Below are positions 42,968 to 54,148 of a DNA stretch of 64,000 nt, in pieces. The position numbers and the translations under genes are program-made. Numbering within the stretch: position 1 is the first letter of the stretch; the number at the start of each line of letters is the position of its first letter. The DNA lies in assembly GCA_933228675.1 (NCBI GenBank), contig OW121740.1:37922992-37986991 (forward strand). Reading direction: 5' to 3'. This DNA is from Stomorhina lunata. Lineage: Eukaryota > Arthropoda > Insecta > Diptera > Rhiniidae. The notes beneath the pieces are model-generated. The model ran no database searches, was not told the origin of the DNA, and saw nothing but the letters and a program-made list of their open reading frames with translations.

Positions 42968-43055
42968 AAGGAGGTTGTGAGTTTGGTATCTCTAGTAATT
43001 ATTTTCATAAAAATTTGTAAAAAAATCATTTATGACTCGAACTCACAACCTCCTT
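42968..43055. repeat. Hairpin insertion with 16-bp perfect arms inside the F3 array
   Basis: AAGGAGGTTGTGAGTT (42968-42983) and AACTCACAACCTCCTT (43040-43055) are exact reverse complements separated by 56 bases. Their base composition is far from the surrounding A/T array, so this is an insertion or capture. Its nature is unknown. Confidence 0.8.
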
Positions 43056-43604
43056 CAGAAAAATATCTTATCGAAAAGTTTTCTATAAAAAAAAAATTTT
43101 ATAGAAATATATAGGTATTTTTTTTTTAAATTTTGCATCAGAAAAATATTTTAATTGAAATTTTTTTGATAGAAAAATATTTCTGTCGAAATTTTTTCAA
43201 TAGAAAAATATTTTTATCAAAAATTTTTCTATAGAAAATATTTTTATAGACAAATTATCGATAGAAAAATAATCTTATCTTAAAATTTTTCAGGAAAGTA
43301 TTTTTTTTTTATCGAAAATGGTTCTATAGAATGTATAAGAATTGAAAATTTTTCTATATGAAATGTGTTATTGAAAAATATTTTTATTGAATATTTTCAT
43401 ATAGAAAATATTGGAGTCAAAAATTTTTATTTACAAGATATTTTAATGAAAAATTTTCTGTGGAAAAATATTTGAATAGAAAATTTTCTAAAAAAATATA
43501 TTTTTTCAAAGATTTTTCTCTTGAAAAATATTTTTATCTTTTTAAAAAAGAAAAATGAAAACTGAAAAATGCTTGTGTTTAGTTCAGTCGATAATCTGCG
43601 CTTT

Positions 43605-43860
43605 ACTTATGGTTTATGAACATAATTCTGAAAGATTTTGTTTGTAAAGTAAGTAATAATGCGAGGTTTTCGATCTGTCTAAATTGGGGATAATCCTCCT
43701 GAAGAGATGGCCTAACCAACCATCGAAACGCGTCGAGGAATTTTGGTTTCTCCGCAAATATTTTTTGGCTTTTTATCAATAAATTGGTCTCTTACATTAA
43801 TAAATAAATGTAACAGATTTGGGATCAAATGCGAATACTCTTTCTTTTTGAAGAAAAACA
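43605..43860 (+). repeat. Ribozyme-bearing module, copy 3
   Basis: The same landmarks as copies 1 and 2: TTCGATCTGTCT, hammerhead core, CCGCAAATATTTTTTGG, and the distal hairpin (TCTCTTACATT / AATGTAACAGA, one mismatch) followed by TGGGATCAAATGCGAATA. It sits in a different array family (F3) from the other two, in the same orientation on this strand. Confidence 0.78.
43692..43742 (+). ncRNA. Hammerhead ribozyme motif, copy 3 (complete core)
   Basis: Stem I is TCCTC (43694-43698) with GAGGA (43735-43739), 5 bp. The core CTGAAGA (43699-43705) fits CUGANGA. Stem II is GATGG (43706-43710) with CCATC (43720-43724), all five paired and starting with the preferred G-C, loop CCTAACCAA. GAAA follows at 43725-43728. 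Then the self-complementary ACGCGT (43728-43733), whose first A pairs with the U of the cleavage triplet GTC (43732-43734); predicted cut is after C43734. Every invariant hammerhead residue is present. Stem III has no loop, so activity would need a dimer, as in satellite and Penelope-like hammerheads. Confidence 0.75.
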
Positions 43861-44760
43861 ATTTTATTGAAAATTTTTCTATAAAAAAAAAATATTATCG
43901 AACATTTTTCTTTCGAAAAATATTTAAATTTTCTATAGAAAATTATCCTTTAAAAAAAATTCCATAGAGAAAAATTTTTATCAAAAACATTTCCATTGAA
44001 AAATATTTTAATCAAAAATGTTTCTATTGAAAAATATTTTAATCTAAAATTTTTCTATAGAAAAATTTTTTTTTCGAAGATTTTTCTATAGAAAAACATT
44101 TTTATTAAATATTTTTCTATAGAAAAACATTTTTATTAAATATTTTACTTTAGAAAAATATTTTAATCTAAATATTTTCATTAAAAAGTTTTAGAAAAAT
44201 ATTTTTATTGAAAATTTTTCAATAGAAAAATATTTGTATTATTTATTATTTTTTATATTTTTATCGAAGATTTTTGTATAGAAAATTTTCTACAGAAAAA
44301 TATTTTTATCGTAAAATTTTCTATACAAAATTTCCGTAGTTAAGGAAATTTGTGTAGAAAATTTTTTTTCTCGAAAATTTTTCTATGAAAAATTATTTTT
44401 ATTGAAAAATATAGAAAAATATTTGAATCAAAATTTGTTTCTATAGGAAAGTATTAGAATCGAAAATTTTTCTATAGAAAACATATTTTCGTACATTTTT
44501 CTATAAAAAAATATATTTGAATAGAAATTTTTTATATAGAAAAAAATGTTTTTTGTAGAAAATTTTCTACAGAGAAATTTTTTTATCAAAAATATTTCTT
44601 AACTAAATAATTTTTATCATAAAAATTTCCTTTGAAAAATATTTTTATAAAAAATGTTTCTATAGAAAAATATTTGAATCAAACTTTTTTTTTTAAAGAA
44701 AAATATTTAATTCGATATTTTCCATAGAAAAATATTTGAACTGGAAATTTTTCTATACTA

Positions 44761-45097
44761 AAGTTATAAAAGGAACGCTGCTAAAAATAGCCTATTTTGA
44801 ATATCCCGATTTAACGAAATACTTTCTGCTGAATTTTCTTAAATAACTCTAAAGGTATAGTCTGAATTGCTTATTTCTGACCTCTACATAATAGGCAAAA
44901 TTGAATGATATATTACGGTACCGCTATAAACAAGAATTTTGTGCAGTGTAGCTGTCATAGGGTGTCATTCCTAGTTCAGTTTTTAGATTTTGGTAACCTC
45001 ATATGTATATTCCTCAAATTTCCTAATATTAACGCGGAGTCCACAAGTTCCAATGTAATATTTTTCTATCATATCTTATATTCTTAAACGAGCAATA

Positions 45098-45101
<4 letters not shown>
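44761..45101. other. Non-coding stretch
   Basis: No array units and no recognisable element. The 60-codon frame at 44905-45087 has no domain. Confidence 0.4.

Positions 45102-45187
<86 letters not shown>
45102..45187. repeat. (TA)n microsatellite
   Basis: About 43 uninterrupted TA dinucleotides, lying directly against the start of the dispersed repeat that follows (ATCTCGAAAACGGCTCTAAC). Confidence 0.97.
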
Positions 45188-45192
<5 letters not shown>

Positions 45193-45836
45193 GCTATCTC
45201 GAAAACGGCTCTAACGATTTTGATAAAATTTGGACAGTGGGTATCTTTTTTGATGTATAGGTCGAAGAAGAAGGGACTTTTGGAACTTTTACCTCTAAGA
45301 GGGTAAAAACGGGTAAAAAGGGGAAAAAATCGAAAACGCTATGTCTCCTACAGTAATAGGTACAGAAACAAAATTAAAATTACGTTTTAAACAGCTTTGA
45401 AAATAAGCGGACAGGTGTTTGGTACTTTTTTGAAACTATGTCCGATAGGGGGTAAAAAAGGGTGAAAATAGTTTTTTTGGCACCTTTTTAACCCACTCTT
45501 ATATTTTAAACTAAAGATTATAGAAAGAAACTTGGTACTGCAATCAATAGATGTAAAAAAAAACATGAAACACGTATTTGGTACTTTTTTGATTTTGGAG
45601 CCAAAATGGGTAAAAAAGGGATAAAATGATAACTTAACATCTCCAAAGTAATATGAATAGGAACATTATACATTATGTTAAATGCGTTTTAAAAAAATGT
45701 ACCGAATTCAATTGGCACCAAAAAAGTACCAAATATACATATGGAACTTTTAGAAATTAGGGAATAAAAAGGGGGAAAAATTAGTATTATTTTAAACAAA
45801 TGAATGTTTGTCTGTATGTATGTTCTTTATAGAATA
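45188..45836 (+). repeat. Dispersed non-coding repeat, left part
   Basis: From ATCTCGAAAACGGCTCTAAC through repeated GGGTAAAAA strings and several TTGGTACTTTTTTG motifs at about 45419, 45580 and 45690, suggesting internal diverged duplication. Window bases 1-75 are an inverted copy of about 45400-45465. No open frame. Confidence 0.65.
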
Positions 45837-46345
45837 GTAAACTGTGAATTTGATTGTGTTATGCTCTTTAGCGAAGATGTTGCGGATAAGCCGGCGAAGG
45901 TTCTAAAGTTGATAAGACTAATTTCCGACAGATGGCGCCACTGAAAATTACTAAAAATTAATTAAATCGTAAACTGTACATTTGATCATGCTACGATCTT
46001 TAGCAAAGTTGTAGCGCATGAGCCGACGAAGGTTTCTTAGTTGGTATGAAGAAATTTCGACAGGTGGCGCTACAGAAACTTACTCAAAGTCAATTTAATC
46101 GTATGCTGTACATTTAATCATGCTATAATCTTCAGCAAAGTTGTTACGGATAAGCCGAAGAAGTTTTATGAATTGGAATAAGCAAAGTCCGACAGGTGGC
46201 GCCACAGAAAACTACTCAAAATGAATTAAATCGTAAACTGTGCATTTGATCAGACTATAATCTTTAGCAAAGTTGTTACGCATGAGTCGACAGAGGTTTC
46301 TGTTGATATGAATAATTTCCAAAATTATTCAAAATGAGTTAAACT
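45837..46345 (+). repeat. 132-bp tandem repeat, about 4 copies
   Basis: GTAAACTGT or its variant starts at 45837, 45969, 46101 and 46233, exactly 132 apart. Each unit has TTTAGCAAAGTTGT, GAGCCGACGAAGGTTTC-like and GACAGGTGGCGCCAC strings. The fourth copy is partly deleted. A fragment lies inverted at 7801-8160. Confidence 0.88.
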
Positions 46346-46720
46346 GTAAACTATGCAAACTATGTGTTGGTTGGACAAAATAAATCAAATAATTCAAAAT
46401 TAACTGAATATTTCTACAATGTCTTTCCTCTAAATTTATTTTAGCACTTTATAATATAAAATATATAAAAACTTTAAAATTTTCCTCAAAATGCTTATCA
46501 TAAAGCTCCGAGCAAGGCTCGGTCTACCAGGTACTGTGAAATTAAAATGGTTAAAAAAATTAAAAACAAATATACACACAAACGAACATACATTTCATTA
46601 GAACGTGTGAGTGCCTTAGCTTTCTCTCGTTAGATAGTCGTCTCGATTAGTGGTTTTCGAATTAGAGTAAAAGCGGTATACTTTCTTTTTTATGGGACTT
46701 TTTAAAAGAACCACTGATAA
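46346..46720 (+). repeat. Dispersed non-coding repeat, right part
   Basis: Includes AAAGCTCCGAGCAAGGCTCG followed by TCTACCAGG, then the block shared with 37800-37990 (TACATTTCATTAGAAC, GTAAAAGCGGTATAC). It may be the right half of one long composite element beginning at 45188. Confidence 0.55.
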
Positions 46721-47190
46721 AATTACAAACTGAATGACAAACTTTTAATAACCTTTCAACCAAGCCTAAATTTTTTCAAATAATATCAGTTTTTTCTGTA
46801 TTTTTCCCATTTGCATTCATCAATTTAGGAATGATTTTAATGGATCCTTTGACAATTTTACAAAAAAAAACTTTTGGCTTTTATTATAACAGATGTTAGA
46901 TGTCTCTGTATAAATACAAATAAATATCAACAATTTGACAATTTAAATAAATAATACTTATATTACAAAACACAGGTGTAAAACGTTTTGTACTTTTTTT
47001 CGATTGGCAAAATTTATCTACGATTCTATTTTCGAATTTAAAACACATCAGATGAATTGAATTTTTATTAAAATTTAAAATCTACTTTATGTAAAGTAGA
47101 GCGTCTCGACTTATATGGGGAAAAAATAAAGTTCGCCGTACACCATCGAATATAAAGCATTGCTATGAGGTAGTTTCGAAAAAAATTTTT
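46721..47190. other. AT-rich non-coding stretch
   Basis: No gene or named repeat is recognised. Confidence 0.4.
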
Positions 47191-47204
47191 TTAATTTTTT
47201 CCGT

Positions 47205-47640
47205 TGCACATTGGGGTCGCCAAAATACATTTTTCGTTATAGGCATTTACAGTCCGATCTCGAAGTGCGATATATCGATGTTTTTGTCCCGAGGAGGCCA
47301 ACATTTTTCTTTAATAGTCATTATGCTCAGGTATCCTGTTCTAGTATTTATCTATCAGACCCCTGTTCCTACCACCCTAATGTACCACCCTAATATCAGA
47401 AAATTATAGCTCTTAAAAAATCGTTAAACTTTTACTAAGGAATTTTTTCGATTTTTCAAACCGATCTATTACAAACAGGGAATTTCTTATTTTTCCGCAC
47501 ATAGGGATCGCCAAAATACATTTTTCGTTATATCTTCGCCATTTACTGTCGGATCTTAAAGTGTAATATATCGATGTTTTTGTCTAACGAAGGCCAATGT
47601 TAATCATTGACCTTAAATACATTCTTCTACATATAACCTA
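47205..47640 (+). repeat. Two diverged direct copies of a ~140-bp sequence
   Basis: TCGCCAAAATACATTTTTCG occurs at about 47217 and 47509. It is followed in both by a CATTTAC-GT-GGATCT-like stretch, ATATATCGATGTTTTTGTC and AGGCCAA. Copies are about 290 bp apart. The second copy has TATCTTCG where the first is shorter. Confidence 0.7.
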
Positions 47641-47661
47641 CCCAAGATATCTTAACTCATA

Positions 47662-47755
47662 TATATATATATAATTCCCCGACAACATTCCAATTGGAAC
47701 AAGGGGTACTTCTCTCAGACAATGAGCTGCATCCGATTCTATTTTTAGACTCATT
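47662..47755 (-). mobile_element. 5'-truncated SINE
   Basis: Identical or nearly so to the 3' body of the SINE at 31289-31605 (CCCCGACAACATTCCAATTG, GAGCTGCATCCGATTCTATT), but lacking the tRNA-like head. It has its own 10-bp target duplication TTAACTCATA at 47652-47661 and 47756-47765 and a (TA)n tail. This is clear retrotransposition with 5' truncation. Confidence 0.85.
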
Positions 47756-47765
47756 TTAACTCATA

Positions 47766-48840
47766 CAGCAAGAATTATAAAAATTTAAAATCTTTTAATC
47801 AATTATGTTTTGAAAAGACTCAAGTTTGCTGTATTTTTGACGGCTCTCAAGTTCTGAAAAAATGTGGCCCATGCGTTGCTCACCAGTGACAGCCATGACA
47901 GATTAATGTTCTATATGAACAAAACGTTCAGTGTTTTGTTAAAGGCATCGATAAGCTGTGAAAATAATTAAGTTTAGTTTTATAATCATTGACCTCAAGT
48001 ACATTCTTCTAGTACTTTTTTTTTGATAATAATCATTGATCTCAGATATCCGTTCTAGTATTTATTTAAAATTATGAAAAAATATCATGTAAAAATTCAT
48101 GATATTCCAATAGATGATCTTAGGTTCATCAATTGCCGGACGACGTTCAACAAATGCTTCGTCTGCCCATTTCACAAATTAAGATAGAAAGTAAAGAGAC
48201 AAAAAAAGTTATAATTATGTAGGAAAAAATTATCGTATACATTTAACAATTTAACAAAATTATCCATAATATATTTACCAACGGTACGTATGATTATCAG
48301 ATTGTAAAATATAATATCACTCATACGACACATATGTACAAATCAAATAAATTTGCACAATATTACAATGGCATATTACAGGGTTGGGCACACATGATGA
48401 CAAGGAGAGAAATTTTCCTATAACTTATTTCTTAAAGATCCATCATAGTAAAGAATTTAAGATGAACATGATAATAAAACCGAAACTATCGCTTAAAGAA
48501 ATGTTATGTTATGCAGTAGAATAAATATTTTATCGTAATATGTCCTCATTGACCTCGGAAGTGCCCACCCCTGGTATATTACAAATTTATTTAATTTTTT
48601 TTAATCCCTATAATCCACAAAACTCCTTTATTTAGTTATATAATGAAATAAATATTGAAGCCAATACATAAATTTAACATTAATACATTATTATCTTAAG
48701 GAGAAAACTGATTGTTCTTTCTTAATTATGTATCATTTTATGTAAAGATATTTTAGGTATTTAAGTTAAAATAACCATAAAATCCTTTCGAAAACATTGA
48801 CACAGATGGCTTAAAATATTTAAATTGATTAATAAATAAC
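47766..48840. other. Non-coding stretch
   Basis: About 1.1 kb of AT-rich sequence without array units, element ends or coding signals that I recognise. Confidence 0.45.
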
Positions 48841-50074
48841 ATAACAAGAATTTAGAGACACTTTAATACTAGATAAACATATAAATTGCAAATAAATATA
48901 TTTTACTTTTTAAGTGGTAATGAAGAAAATAGTAGAAATAATAGGAAATCTTTTAAAAAATTTCCTATTTTTATAGGAAATTTTTCAAAAATTTCCTATT
49001 TTTCAAAAAAATTTCCTTTTTTTATAGGAAATTTTTCAAAAATTTCCTATTTTTATAGGAAAATTTTCAAAAATTTCCTATTTTTATAGGAAAATTTTCA
49101 AAAATTTCCTATTTTTATAGGAAATTTTTCAAAAATTTCCTATTTTTATAGGAAATTTTTCAAAAATTTCCTATTTTTATAGGAAATTTTTCAAAAATTT
49201 CCTATTTTTATAGGAAATTTTTCAAAAATTTCCTATTTTTATAGGAAATTTTTCAAAAATTTCCTATTTTTATAGGAAATTTTTCAAAAATTTCCTATTT
49301 TTATAGGAAATTTTTCAAAAATTTCCTATTTTTATAGGAAATTTTTCAAAAATTTCCTATTTTTATAGGAAATTTTTCAAAAATTTCCTATTTTTATAGG
49401 AAATTTTTCAAAAATTTCCTATTTTTATAGGAAATTTTTCAAAAATTTCCTATTTTTATAACAAGAATTTAGAGACACTTTAATACTAGATAAACATATA
49501 AATTGCAAATAAATATATTTTACTTTTTAAGTGGTAATGAAGAAAATAGTAGAAATAATAGGAAATCTTTTAAAAAATTTCCTATTTTTATAGGAAATTT
49601 TTCAAAAATTTCCTATTTTTCAAAAAAATTTCCTTTTTTTATAGGAAATTTTTCAAAAATTTCCTATTTTTATAGGAAAATTTTCAAAAATTTCCTATTT
49701 TTATAGGAAATTTTTCAAAAATTTCCTATTTTTATAGGAAAATTTTCAAAAATTTCCTATTTTTATAGGAAATTTTTCAAAAATTTCCTATTTTTATAGG
49801 AAATTTTTCAAAAATTTCCTATTTTTATAGGAAATTTTTCAAAAATTTCCTATTTTTATAGGAAATTTTTCAAAAATTTCCTATTTTTATAGGAAATTTT
49901 TCAAAAATTTCCTATTTTTATAGGAAATTTTTCAAAAATTTCCTATTTTTATAGGAAATTTTTCAAAAATTTCCTATTTTTATAGGAAATTTTTCAAAAA
50001 TTTCCTATTTTTATAGGAAATTTTTCAAAAATTTCCTATTTTTATAGGAAATTTTTCAAAAATTTCCTATTTTT
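48841..50074 (+). repeat. 617-bp tandem duplication at the left edge of the F1 array
   Basis: The 100-base unique flank beginning ATAACAAGAATTTAGAGACA occurs at 48841 and again at 49458, each time followed by F1 units with the same rare variants (TATTTTTCAAAAAAATTTCC). The offset is 617 bases. The junction at 49456-49460 shares TATA/ATA on both sides, suggesting microhomology or unequal exchange. The copies differ by one unit. Confidence 0.88.
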
Positions 50075-53000
50075 ATAGGAAATTTTTCAAAAATTTCCTA
50101 TTTTTATAGGAAATTTTTCAAAAATTTCCTATTTTTATAGGAAATTTTTCAAAAATTTCCTATTTTTATAGGAAATTTTTCAAAAATTTCCTATTTTTAT
50201 AGGAAATTTTTCAAAAATTTCCTATTTTTATAGGAAATTTTTCAAAAATTTCCTATTTTTATAGGAAATTTTTCAAAAATTTCCTATTTTTATAGGAAAT
50301 TTTTCAAAAATTTCCTATTTTTATAGGAAATTTTTCAAAAATTTCCTATTTTTATAGGAAATTTTTCAAAAATTTCCTATTTTTATAGGAAATTTTTCAA
50401 AAATTTCCTATTTTTATAGAAAATTTTTCAAAAATTTCCTATTTTTATAGGAAATTTTTCAAAAATTTCCTATTTTTATAGGAAATTTTTCAAAAATTTC
50501 CTATTTTTATAGGAAATTTTTCAAAAATTTCCTATTTTTATAGGAAATTTTTCAAAAATTTCCTATTTTTATAGGAAATTTTTCAAAAATTTCCTATTTT
50601 TATAGGAAATTTTTCAAAAATTTCCTATTTTTATAGGAAATTTTTCAAAAATTTCCTATTTTTATAGGAAATTTTTCAAAAATTTCCTATTTTTATAGGA
50701 AATTTTTCAAAAATTTCCTATTTTTATAGGAAATTTTTCAAAAATTTCCTATTTTTATAGGAAATTTTTCAAAAATTTCCTATTTTTATAGGAAATTTTT
50801 CAAAAATTTCCTATTTTTATAGGAAATTTTTCAAAAATTTCCTATTTTTATAGGAAATTTTTCAAAAATTTCCTATTTTTATAGGAAATTTTTCAAAAAT
50901 TTCCTATTTTTATAGGAAATTTTTCAAAAATTTCCTATTTTTATAGGAAATTTTTCAAAAATTTCCTATTTTTATAGGAAATTTTTCAAAAATTTCCTAT
51001 TTTTATAGGAAATTTTTCAAAAATTTCCTATTTTTATAGGAAATTTTTCAAAAATTTCCTATTTTTATAGGAAATTTTTCAAAAATTTCCTATTTTTATA
51101 GGAAATTTTTCAAAAATTTCCTATTTTTATAGGAAATTTTTCAAAAATTTCCTATTTTTATAGGAAATTTTTCAAAGATTTCCTTTTTTTGTAGGAAATT
51201 TTTCAAAAATTTCCTCTTTTTATAGGAAATTTTTCAAAAATTCCTATTTTTATAGGAAATTTTTCAAAAATTTCCTATTTTTATAGGAAATTTTTCAAAA
51301 ATTTCCTATTTTTATAGGAAATTTTTCAAAAATTTCCTATTTTTATAGGAAATTTTTCAAAAATTTCCTATTTTTATAGGAAATTTTTCAAAAATTTCCT
51401 ATTTTTATAGGAAATTTTTCAAAAATTTCCTATTTTTATAGGAAATTTTTCAAAAATTTCCTATTTTTATAGGAAATTTTTCAAAAATTTCCTATTTTTA
51501 TAGGAAATTTTTCAAAAATTTCCTATTTTTATAGGAAATTTTTCAAAAATTTCCTATTTTTATAGGAAATTTTTCAAAAATTTCCTATTTTTATAGGAAA
51601 TTTTTCAAAAATTTCCTATTTTTATAGGAAATTTTTCAAAAATTTCCTATTTTTATAGGAAATTTTTCAAAAATTTCCTATTTTTATAGGAAATTTTTCA
51701 AAAATTTCCTATTTTTATAGGAAATTTTTCAAAAATTTCCTATTTTTATAGGAAATTTTTCAAAAATTTCCTATTTTTATAGGAAATTTTTCAAAAATTT
51801 CCTATTTTTATAGGAAATTTTTCAAAAATTTCCTATTTTTATAGGAAATTTTTCAAAAATTTCCTATTTTTATAGGAAATTTTTCAAAAATTTCCTATTT
51901 TTATAGGAAATTTTTCAAAAATTTCCTATTTTTATAGGAAATTTTTCAAAAATTTCCTATTTTTATAGGAAATTTTTCAAAAATTTCCTATTTTTATAGG
52001 AAATTTTTCAAAAATTTCCTATTTTTATAGGAAATTTTCCAAAAATTTCCTATTTTTATAGGAAATTTTTCAAAAATTTCCTATTTTTATAGGAAATTTT
52101 TCAAAAATTTCCTATTTTTATAGGAAATTTTTCAAAAATTTCCTATTTTTATAGGAAATTTTTCAAAAATTTCCTATTTTTATAGGAAATTTTTCAAAAA
52201 TTTCCTATTTTTATAGGAAATTTTTCAAAAATTTCCTATTTTTATAGGAAATTTTTCAAAAATTTCCTATTTTTATAGGAAATTTTTCAAAAATTTCCTA
52301 TTTTTATAGGAAATTTTTCAAAAATTTCCTATTTTTATAGGAAATTTTTCAAAAATTTCCTATTTTTATAGGAAATTTTTCAAAAATTTCCTATTTTTAT
52401 AGGAAATTTTTCAAAAATTTCCTATTTTTATAGGAAATTTTTCAAAAATTTCCTATTTTTATAGGAAATTTTTCAAAAATTTCCTATTTTTATAGGAAAT
52501 TTTTCAAAAATTTCCTATTTTTATAGGAAATTTTTCAAAAATTTCCTATTTTTATAGGAAATTTTTCAAAAATTTCCTATTTTTATAGGAAATTTTTCAA
52601 AAATTTCCTATTTTTATAGGAAATTTTTCAAAAATTTCCTATTTTTATAGGAAATTTTTCAAAAATTTCCTATTTTTATAGGAAATTTTTCAAAAATTTC
52701 CTATTTTTATAGGAAATTTTTCAAAAATTTCCTATTTTTATAGGAAATTTTTCAAAAATTTCCTATTTTTATAGGAAATTTTTCAAAAATTTCCTATTTT
52801 TATAGGAAATTTTTCAAAAATTTCCTATTTTTATAGGAAATTTTTAAAAAATTTCCTTTTTTATATGAAATATTTAAAAAAATTTCCTCTTTTTATTTTG
52901 AAATTTTTAAAAAATTTCCAATTTTTTATATAAACTTCCTCTTTTTATAGAAAATTTTTCAAAAATTTCCTCTTTTTATAGGTAGTCTTTCAAAAATTTC

Positions 53001-53220
53001 TTCTTTTTATAGGAAATTTTTCAAAAATTTCCTCTTTTTATAGGAAATTGTTCAAAAATTTCCTCTTTTTATAGGAAATTTTTCAAAATTTTCCTCCTTT
53101 GATTGAAAATTTTTCAAAAATTTCCCTTTTTATAGGAAACTTTTTAAAACTTTTCTCTTTTTATAGGATTTTTTTTAAATTTCCTCTTTTTAAAGGAAAT
53201 TTTACAAAAATTTCCTTTTT
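48950..53220 (+). repeat. 4.3-kb array of 31-bp dyad units (family F1, plus orientation)
   Basis: About 137 units of the F1 type (TTTTTCAAAAATTTCC with TATTTTTATAGGAAA). From about 49720 to 52850 almost every unit is identical; rare variants are near 50417 (AGAAAAT), 51170-51240 and 52036. The right 370 bp are strongly diverged (CCTCTTTTTATAGG). It is the longest and most uniform array in the window. Confidence 0.95.
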
Positions 53221-54148
53221 TATCCCACTGGTGGGAGTTGTTTTTGTAATACATATAATTAGTTAGTATATGGAAATGGTGGGAAAAATATCTGGTCACC
53301 TTAAACCTAATTCACCTCCATAAGCTTTATATTGAAATATTGTAGATAAAAGCTTATTTGAAAAAGCTTCAGGCAAATTGAATGTGTGGATTTTATATTT
53401 GTAATTTTCTTATTACACCAAAATGTACTGTAGGACATATTTATGGAATATATTTATCGGATATAATATGGAGCTTGTTTACGTATATCCAACATTTGAG
53501 GACTTTATATTGAATTCAACAAATCTTTGAAATGAATATTGTGAATACATTTTTATGTAAAGTTCTTATATTTCTGATACAATTCAAAGGTAAAGTGTAA
53601 TCAGAGCGGGCTATTGAGATATAAAAGAAATATTCTATAATGAATTTCTACGTCATTTCTTGTCCTTTGTCCGAAAATTAATCATATTCTGTCATCAATA
53701 GACAGAGGTTTTGTTATGTAGTTATAAATAAAATATAAATTATAGACAAATAAAATCATGATATTAAATTCTTTTGGAGGCATTATTTACATTTGTAATT
53801 TATTGATATATATTTTTTTTCAAAGGAAAATATGAGAATCTAATTGAATTACTAAATGGTTACTTTTAGGGTTCGGGTCTCAAGACAATTGAAATGATTT
53901 AGATTTTGACATTTGTTTAATATGTGTCTTTTTTTGTTGTATGAATATTTGGTATTTCTTTATAAATAATCATTGGTTTCAAGGTGTTTTTAGATACTTA
54001 TAAATAGGTTTTAATATTTATTGCCTGTAATTGTATTTATTTATATATTTGTTAATAGTTATAAATATTTGAAGAATTTTTTGATATTTCTTTTGAGAAA
54101 ATGGTATAATAAATAAAACGTATTAACTATATATGATACAAATTGTTA
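53221..54148. other. AT-rich non-coding stretch
   Basis: No gene, array or recognisable element. It ends at the inverted end of the next dispersed repeat. Confidence 0.45.

Larger units (their letters stand above)
41790..44760 (+). repeat. Array of 31-bp units (family F3)
   Basis: The unit is TTTTTCTATAGAAAAA plus TATTTTTATCGAAAA, period 31 by counting between CTATAG strings. It shares the CTATAG palindrome with F2 and the ATCGAAAATTTT string with F4, so it links the two families. Units are diverged throughout. It is interrupted by a hairpin insertion (42955-43060) and ribozyme module copy 3 (43605-43860). It abuts the 3' end of the RTE-like LINE. Confidence 0.88.

Noticed and set aside
45102..45187. 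TA tract as a replication origin or cruciform of special meaning
   Set aside because: Long TA microsatellites are common in fly DNA, and nothing else here supports a specific role.
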